64,000 nucleotides of DNA from Arachis hypogaea (taxonomy: Eukaryota; Streptophyta; Magnoliopsida; Fabales; Fabaceae): assembly GCF_003086295.3 (NCBI RefSeq), contig NC_092045.1:26044890-26108889 (forward strand), written 5' to 3'. Below are positions 57,791 through 64,000 of this stretch, piece by piece (positions within the stretch are counted from its first letter, which is position 1; each line of letters starts with the position of its first letter). Made by a program: the position numbers and the translations under genes. The notes under the pieces are model-generated. The model was given only the letters and a program-made list of their open reading frames with translations, was not told the origin of the DNA and ran no database searches.

Positions 57791-58533
57791 GGTTGAATTG
57801 AAACCAATCATGTACATGTAGAGGAGGATGAGGATGAGAATGATATAGCTTATCAAGTGGATGAGAGCAATCCTTCTAGGATTTCTGACACTGAGCCTCC
57901 TATTAGTCTTAAGTCTCCATTTGGAGAGGACCACAACATCCTTAATATTTTTCCTCCGTAATTCTTGCTTTGTCCAAGGTTGAAGTCCATCAAATAATAA
58001 GAACAACACATCATCTGATGCTAAGTTAGGCATTTGAAGCGTGAGAACAGTAAACTCCTTTACATAGTCGCTAATTATACTCTTGTGCTTCAACTCCTTC
58101 AACTTCTTCCTTATTTTATATACCACATTCTCAAGAAAGAATTGTATTTTCAAATCCCTTTTGAAGTCTTTCTATGTGGCTATGTTGTAAGTATCCTTCT
58201 CCATATCTATATATTTTCTCCTCCACCAAAAAGTAGCATTATCAGAAAGGTAGAGAACTACAATGCATACCTTTATTGCTTCTTTGACCACCCTTTTACC
58301 TTCGAAGTACCTCTCCATTTGCCATAGGAAGTTCTCCACCTCTCGAGCATCCCTCATGCCCTTGATTTTCTTCGGCTTTGGGAGATCAATTTTTGTCGTC
58401 TCCTTTATAATAGTTGGTCAGAACCTTACCTTTTTAAACCAAACTCAAACCTCTTTGAATAATTTCAAGAAATTCTCAAGCTTCTCTTTTATTTGAAGTA
58501 TGCTTTCTTTAAAAGCATCTAGTTCTCCCAAGA
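57785..58533 (-). pseudogene. gag fragment of a chromovirus-like Ty3-gypsy element
   Basis: Minus strand: PKKIKGMRDAREVENFLWQM and TFWWRRKYIDMEK, then after a stop KKLKELKHKSIISDYVKEF and LFDGLQPWTKQELRRKN. This is the retrotransposon gag domain (PF03732 type) of Tekay/Reina-like elements. It is broken by at least one stop, lacks the zinc knuckle and pol, and its low-coordinate end merges into the CACTA remnant near 57920. Element B ends right beside it. Confidence 0.8.
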
Positions 58534-58538
58534 GTCTC

Positions 58539-60195
58539 TGGTGGACGAAATTGTGATTCAATTGTTATTCCATTTTGCAAAATTCATTGCTTTTCATTCC
58601 CTGGTAATGGCGCCAAAAACATGATGCCAATACCATAGTTCACAACTCCGTTCAACTTAACCAGCAAGTGTACTGGGTCATCGAAGTAATACCTTACGTG
58701 AGTAAGGGTCGATCCCACAGAGATTGTTGGTATGAAGCAAGCTATGGTCATCTTGTAAATCTCAGTTAGGCAGATTAAATAGTTTTGGGTTTCGAAAATT
58801 AATAGTAAAAAGAAAATAAAAGGGATAGAAATACTTATGTAAATTAATAGTGGGGATTTCAGATAAGTGTATGGAGATGCTGTGCTCCTTTTGAATCTCT
58901 ACTTTCCTATTACAGTCATCCAATCCTTCCTACTCCTTTCCATGGCAAGCTGTATGTAGGGCATCACCGTTGTCAATGGTTACATCCCATCCTCTCAGTG
59001 AAAACGTTCCTATGCTCTGTTACAGCACGACTAATCATCTGTCGGTTCTCAATCAGGTTGGAATAGAATCCCTTGATTCTTTTGCGCTTGTCATCACGCC
59101 CAGCCTTCAGGAGTTTGAAGCTCGTCACAGTCATTCAATCCCAGAATCCTACTCGGAATACCACAGACAAGGTTTAGACTTTCCGAATCCTCATGAATGC
59201 CGCCATCTATCTAGCTTATACCACGAAGATTCTGTTGGGGAATCTAAGAGATATGCGCCCGGCCTAGAGTAGAACGAAAGTGGTTGTCAGTCACGCGCGT
59301 TCATAGGTGAGAATGATGATGAGTGTCACGGATTATCACATTCATCAAGTTGAAGTGCAACGTATATCTTGGAATAAGAATAAAAGAGAATTGAATAGGA
59401 AGTAATAATAATTGTATTGAAACTTGAGGTACAGCAGAGGTCCACACCCTTAATCTATGGTGTGTAGAAACTCCACTGTTGAAAATACATAAGTGAAAGG
59501 TTCAGGCATGGCCGAATGGCCAACCCCCCAAACGTGATCACAGGATTCAAAATACAATCCCCGATGATAATATGATAGTAAAAAGTTCTATTTATAATAA
59601 ACTAGCTCCTAGGGTTTACATGAGTAAGTAATTGATGCATAAATCCACTTCTGGGGCCCACTTGGTGTATGTTTGGGCTGAGCTTGATCTATCCGCGAGC
59701 TGAGGCTTTTATTGGAGTTGAACTCCAAGTTATGACGTGTTTTGGGCGTTCAATTCCGGATCATGACGTGTTTCTGGCGTTTAACTCCAGACAGCAGCAT
59801 GTACTTGGCGTTCAACGCCAAGTTACGTCGTCAATTTCCGAATAAAGTATGGACTATTATATATTGCTGGAAAGCGCTGGATGTCTACTTTCCAACGCCG
59901 TTGAGACCGCGCCATTTTAAGTTCTGTAGCTCCAGAAAATCCATTTTGAGTGCAGGGGGGTCAGATTCCAACAGCATCAGCAGTCCTTTTGTCAGCCCTT
60001 TTCAGAGTTTTGCTCAAGTCCCTCAATTTCAGCCAGAATTTACCTGAAATCACAGAAAAACACACAAACTCATAGTAAAGTCCAGAAATGTGAATTCAAC
60101 ATAAAAACTAATGAAAACATCCCTAAAAGTAGCTCAAACTTACTAAAAACTACCTAAAAACAATGCCAAAAAGCGTATAAATTATCCGCTCATCA
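58539..60195 (-). repeat. B 3' LTR (1574 bp) plus 83-base tail
   Basis: Minus-strand start TGATGAGCGG at 60195. The 1574-bp unit ends at 58622 and the tail ends CGTCCACCA at 58539, the same end point as in A. The sequence beyond is unrelated between A and B. Confidence 0.9.
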
Positions 60196-61212
60196 CAACA
60201 CCAAACTTAAATTGTTGCTTGTCCCCAAGCAACTGAAAATCAAATAGGATAAAAAGAAGAGACTATACTATAAATTCTAAAATATCAATGAATATTAATG
60301 TAATTAGATGAGCGGGACTTGTAGCTTTTTGTTTCTGAACAGTTTTGGCATCTCACTTTTTCCTTTGAAGTTCAGAGTGATTGGCGTCTCTGGGAACTTA
60401 GAATTTTGGATAGTGTTATTGACTTTCCTAGTTAAGCATGTTGATTCTTGAACACAGCTACTTATGAGTCTTGGCCGTGGCTCTAAGCATTTTGTTTTCC
60501 AGTATTACCACCGGATACATAAATGCCAGAGACACATGACTGGGTGAACCTTTTCAGATTGTGACTCAGCTTTGCTAAAGTCCCCAGTTAGAGGTGTCCA
60601 GAGCTCTTAAGCACACTCTTTTTTGCTTTGGATCACGACTTTAACCACTCAGTCTCAAGCTTTTCACTTGGACCTTCATGACACAAGCACATGGTTAGGG
60701 ACAGCTTGATTTAACCGCTTAGGCCTGGATTTTATTTCCTTGGGCCCTCCTATCCATTGATGCTCAAAGCCTTGGATCCTTTTTACCCTTGCCTTTTGGT
60801 TTTAAGGGCTATTGGCTTTTTCTGCTTGCTTTTTCTTTTTCTTTATATATATATTTTTTTTCGCCATTTTTTTGTAAGCTTTTGCTTTTTCACTGCTTTT
60901 TCTTGCTTCAAGAATCAATTTCATGATTTTTTAGATTATCAATAACATTTTTCCTTGTTCATCATTCTTTCAAGAGCCAACAATTTTAACACTCATAAAC
61001 AACAATATCAAAAGACATATGCACTGTTCAATCATTCATTCAGAAAAAACAAAAAGTATTGTCACCACATCAATATAATTAAATTAAATTCAAGGATAAA
61101 TTCAAAATTCATGTACTTCTTGTTCTTTTGAATTAAAACATTTTTCATTTAAGAGAGGTGAAGGATTAATGGATTTTATTCATAGCTTTGAGGCATGGTT
61201 ACATACTAATGA
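60196..61212 (-). other. B 3' non-coding region
   Basis: Matches A's 44570-45625. It includes the hairpin TTGCTTGTCCCCAAGCAA (plus-strand reading) at 60215-60232. No gene. Confidence 0.7.
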
Positions 61213-61592
61213 TCATGAAGTAAAGACACAAAACATAGATAAACACAACATTAAAAACCGAAAAGCATAAAGAAATAAGAACAAGGAATGAATCCACCTG
61301 AGTGAGGGTGGCGCCATCTTGAAGGTCCAATGGTGCTTTTTGAGCTCCTCTATGTCTCTTCCTTGCTTCTGTTGAATGATTCCTAGTAATTTTGGTGTTT
61401 CTACCCTTAGTTGCTTCCAATATTTGTATGGAGGATAACTTATCCCCTGAGGTATCTCAGGGATCTCTTGATTAGCAGCCACATGTTCTACCACTGAGCT
61501 ATGACGGCTTTATATGAGTCTTTCCATCTCCCAAGACTCAGAGGTGGAAGCTTTTGTCTTCCCTTTGAGGTTTCTCTGGCCTTAGGTGCCAT
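61213..61592 (-). pseudogene. B second ORF, internally deleted, with tRNA-like insert
   Basis: Starts like A's ORF2 (ATGGCACC near 61592, then KLPPLSLGRWKDS). It breaks at about 61505, resumes in A's sequence from EIPEIPQG onward, then has further deletions and ends with GRDIEELK. The central domain is missing (about 795 bases of A, 43478-44272). At the break sits a tRNA-like stretch (61461-61504). Confidence 0.8.
61461..61504 (-). other. 5' half of a tRNA-like sequence at the B deletion junction
   Basis: On the minus strand GTCATAGCTCAGTGGTAGAA, then CATGTGGCTGCTAATCAAGAG. It has an exact A box (TAGCTCAGTGG) and resembles the D arm and anticodon arm of plant tRNA-Cys. The run ATCAAGAGATCCC is shared with the ORF2 sequence where A's homology resumes. 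It is too short to be a tRNA gene. Confidence 0.65.
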
Positions 61593-61869
61593 TAATAGTA
61601 ATGGCAAAGCAAAAAAAGCTATGCTTTTACCACACCAAACTTAAAATATTGCTCGCCCTCGAGCAAGAGAAGAAAGAAGAGAGGAAGAAGAAGAAGAAGA
61701 AAATGGAGGTGAGTGAGGGAAGATGGATTCGGCTATATGGGTGGGATTGGGTGGGAAAGAGAAGTTGAATTGTAAAGGTAGGTGGGGATCCTGTGAGGTC
61801 CACAGATCTTGAGGTGTCAAGGAATTCCATCCCTGCACCAAATAGGCATGTAAAATGCCTTTGCACACC

Positions 61870-62115
61870 ATTCTGGCGTTTAAACGCCCATTGGTGCACA
61901 TTCTGGGCGTTCAACGCCCATGTAAAGCATGTTTCTGGCGTTGAACGCCAGTTTCATGCTTGTTACTGGCGTTCAGCGCCAGTTTTTCCTCTCTGGGCAC
62001 ATTCCTGGCATTCAGCGCCAGAATGTTGCTTGTTTCTGGCGTTCAGCGCCAGAATGGTGCTCTGTTCTGGCGTTGAACGCCGGCCAGATGCACCTTACTG
62101 GCGTTGAACGCCAGC
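61870..62115. repeat. palindrome array in B
   Basis: Inverted counterpart of A's array: eight CTGGCGTTGAACGCCAG-type palindromes with small differences; some copies are more regular here than in A. Confidence 0.85.
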
Positions 62116-62257
62116 CTGTGCGTCCTCCAGGGTGAAAATTTTTTTTCTTCTGTTTTTGACTCTGTTTTTAATTTTTTTTTATTTTTTCATGACTCCTCAT
62201 GATCATGTACCTAATAAAACACAAAATAACAATAAAATAAAATTTAGATAATTAAAA

Positions 62258-62273
62258 TTGGGTTACCTCCCAA
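62258..62273 (-). other. conserved hairpin after the B protease ORF
   Basis: Minus-strand TTGGGAGGTAACCCAA, 58 bases after the protease stop, with one change in the loop relative to A. Confidence 0.6.
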
Positions 62274-62330
62274 CAAGCGCTTCTTTAATGTCAATAGCTT
62301 GACAGTGGCTCTCATGGAGCCACAAGGTGA

Positions 62331-64000
62331 TCAGGTCAATGTTAGTGTAGTCCCAACACCGAACTTAGAGTTTGGATATGGGGTCTTAACACCAAGCTTA
62401 GAGTTTGGTTGTGGCCTCACAACACCAAACTTAGAGTTTGACTGTGTGGGCTCTTCTTGACTCTGAACTGAGAGAAGCTCTTCATGCTTACTCTCTTTTG
62501 TCACAGAGGGATGGCCATGTGCCTTAAACACAAGGTAGTCCCCATTCAATTGAAGGACTAACTCACCTCTGTTGATATCTATCACAGCTTCTGCTGTGGC
62601 TAGAAAAGGTCTTCCAAGGATGATGCAATCATCCTCTTCCTTCCTAGTGTCTAAGATTATGAAATCAGCAGGGATGTAAAGGCCTTCAACCTTTACTAAC
62701 ACGTCCTCTACTATTCTATAAGCTTGTCTCAATGACTTATCTGCCAATTGTAATGAGAACAAGGCAGGTTGTACCTCAATGATCCCTAGCTTCTCCATTA
62801 CAGAGAGTGGCATAAGATTTATCCCTGACCCTAGATCACATAGAGCTTTTTCAAAGCTCATGGTGCCTATGGTACAAGGTATTAGGAACTTGCCAGGATC
62901 TTGTTTCTTTTGAGGTAGAGTTTTCTGAATCCAAGTATCTAGTTCACTAATGAGCAAGGGAGGTTCACTTTCCCAAGTCTCATTACCAAACAACTTGGCA
63001 TTCAGCTTCATGATAGCTCTTAAGTATTGAGCAATTTGCTCTCCAGTCACATCTTCATCCTCTTCAGAGGATGAATAGTCTTCAGAGCTCATGAATGGCA
63101 GAAGGAGATTTAATGGAATCTCTATGGTCTCTATATGAGCCTCAGATTCCTTTGGATCCTTAATAGGAAACTCCCTCTTGCTTGAGGGACGTCCCAGGAG
63201 GTCTTCCTCACTAGGATTTTCGTCCTCCTCCTCCCTTGTGCATTCGGCCATATTGACTAAATCAATGGCCTTGCACTCTCCTTTTGGATTCTCTTCCGTA
63301 TTACTTGGGAGAATACTGGGAGGAGTTTCAATGACTTTCTTACTCAGCTGGCCCACTTGTGCCTCCAAATTTCTAATGGAGGATCTTGTTTCATTCATGA
63401 AACTGAAAGTGGCCTTTGACAGATCAGAGACTATATTGGCTAAATTAGAAGTGTTTTGTTCAGAATTCTCTATCTGTTGCTGAGAAGATGATGGATATGG
63501 CTTGCTATTGCTCAGCCTATTGCATCCACCGTTGTTAAAGCCTTGTTGAGGCTTTTGTTGATCCTTCCAGGAGAAATTTGGATGATTTCTCCATGATGGG
63601 TTATAGGTGTTTCCATATGGTTCACCCATGTAATTAACCTCTGCCATGGCAGGGTTCTCAGGATCATAAGCTTCTTCAGAAGCTGCCTCTCTAGTACTGT
63701 TGGATGCATGATGCAATCCATTCAGATTTTGAGAGATCATGTTGACCTGTTGAGTCAACACTTTATTCTGAGCCAATATGGCATTCAGAGCATCAATTTC
63801 AAGAACTCCTTTCTTCTGAGGTATCCCATTATTCACGGAATTCCTCTCAGAGGTATACATGAATTGGTTGTTTGCAACCATGTCAATGAGTTCTTGAGCC
63901 TCTTCAGGCGTTTTCTTCAGGTGAATAGATCCACCTGCAGAATGGTCCAATGACATTTTCGAAAATTCAGAGAGACCATAATAGAATATATCTAATAGGG
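62331..64000 (-). CDS. B gag-protease polyprotein, partial, open
   Basis: The frame is open from the window edge to the stop at 62331; the first Met seen (63956) is internal, corresponding to about residue 236 of A's 774-residue protein. It contains SAGGSIHLKK, LIDMVANNQ, the Q/N-rich linker, the acidic stretch and the protease (CDLGSGINLMP, IILGRPFLATAE), ending with NSKFGV repeats. It is nearly identical to A's protein apart from a few substitutions and has no stops in this part. Confidence 0.88.
   Translation of the reverse strand, partial: LLDIFYYGLSEFSKMSLDHSAGGSIHLKKTPEEAQELIDMVANNQFMYTSERNSVNNGIPQKKGVLEIDALNAILAQNKVLTQQVNMISQNLNGLHHASNSTREAASEEAYDPENPAMAEVNYMGEPYGNTYNPSWRNHPNFSWKDQQKPQQGFNNGGCNRLSNSKPYPSSSQQQIENSEQNTSNLANIVSDLSKATFSFMNETRSSIRNLEAQVGQLSKKVIETPPSILPSNTEENPKGECKAIDLVNMAECTREEEDENPSEEDLLGRPSSKREFPIKDPKESEAHIETIEIPLNLLLPFMSSEDYSSSEEDEDVTGEQIAQYLRAIMKLNAKLFGNETWESEPPLLISELDTWIQKTLPQKKQDPGKFLIPCTIGTMSFEKALCDLGSGINLMPLSVMEKLGIIEVQPALFSLQLADKSLRQAYRIVEDVLVKVEGLYIPADFIILDTRKEEDDCIILGRPFLATAEAVIDINRGELVLQLNGDYLVFKAHGHPSVTKESKHEELLSVQSQEEPTQSNSKFGVVRPQPNSKLGVKTPYPNSKFGVGTTLTLT

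Larger units (their letters stand above)
29913..57925 (+). mobile_element. CACTA (En/Spm) element remnant, split by nested retrotransposons
   Basis: The left end CACTACTAGAAAA at 29913 is a canonical legume CACTA terminus. The following 300 bases are rich in GACGGA/TCCGT-like subterminal repeats. The element's own DNA is 29913-30633 plus 55732 to about 57925; the rest is nested insertions. A DUF4216-type region of its transposase-associated protein lies at 57359-57790 in the same orientation. The right terminus was not found; it is probably lost where a gag fragment begins. That the two flanks belong to one element is inference from orientation and from the solo-LTR target duplication. Confidence 0.6.
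58539..64000 (-). mobile_element. B: relative of element A, partial (continues past 64000)
   Basis: Minus-strand element with 3' LTR at 58622-60195 plus the same 83-base tail (58539-58621), a shortened non-coding region, a gutted second ORF, a palindrome array and gag-protease running off the window. Gag-protease is almost identical to that of A. The 5' half and 5' LTR lie beyond the edge, so the target duplication (expected GTCTC from 58534-58538) cannot be checked. Confidence 0.9.

Noticed and set aside
61461..61504. A functional tRNA-Cys gene
   Set aside because: Only the 5' half is present; no acceptor or T arm follows, and the anticodon loop differs.

Overview
This is a plant nuclear window, almost certainly from a legume and most likely from peanut or a wild Arachis relative. 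The evidence is one spliced plasma-membrane aquaporin gene with plant exon/intron structure, very AT-rich spacers, and nested Ty3-gypsy, MULE, CACTA, Helitron and SINE-like elements. The Arachis assignment rests on my recall of the LTR starting TGATGAGCGGATAATTTA as very common in peanut DNA; no search was run.

Layout. 1-4587: gene-poor spacer with a 300-bp Mutator-type MITE (2010-2309). 4588-13458: a complete, young LTR element (called E1) with 2107-bp LTRs, 5-bp target duplication ACCAC, a tRNA-Asp-type primer site and one gag-protease frame carrying two nonsense codons; it has no RT or integrase. 13464-17230: a degenerate tandem array (about 440-500 bp period) containing a Pack-MULE (13919-15219) that carries a decayed cytochrome P450 (CYP94-like) fragment. 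17231-19035: a second long-TIR MULE. 20619-23614: the only intact host gene, a PIP1 aquaporin with four exons (289 aa) and a MITE in intron 1. About 24146-28922: a decayed Helitron (minus strand) with a PIF1-type helicase tail and a B3-like fragment. 28990-29260: tRNA-derived SINE-like relics.

From 29913 to about 57920 there is a nested stack: a CACTA element (plus strand) contains a solo LTR (30634-55726, TSD ATTTC). This is split by an Athila-type element, H (minus strand, 30903-54139, TSD AGCCT). H is split inside its integrase by a non-autonomous gag-protease element, A (plus strand, 36927-47282, TSD ATTTC). Right of the stack, a chromovirus-like gag fragment (minus strand) is followed by element B, a minus-strand relative of A that runs off the right edge.

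The transposon genes form two functional classes. H once encoded gag, protease, RT, RNase H and integrase and is now dead. E1, A and B encode only gag-protease (A also has an intact second ORF) and would need enzymes in trans. E1, A and B share a tRNA-Asp-type primer site where visible, a conserved hairpin after the protease stop, a second hairpin before the 3' LTR, and a repeated AAGTTTGGTGTT motif. E1, A/B and H each also carry their own family of repeated short palindromes. The most unusual observation is that the 3' LTRs of A and B both extend 83 bp past the point where A's 5' LTR ends, and A's target duplication lies after that extension.
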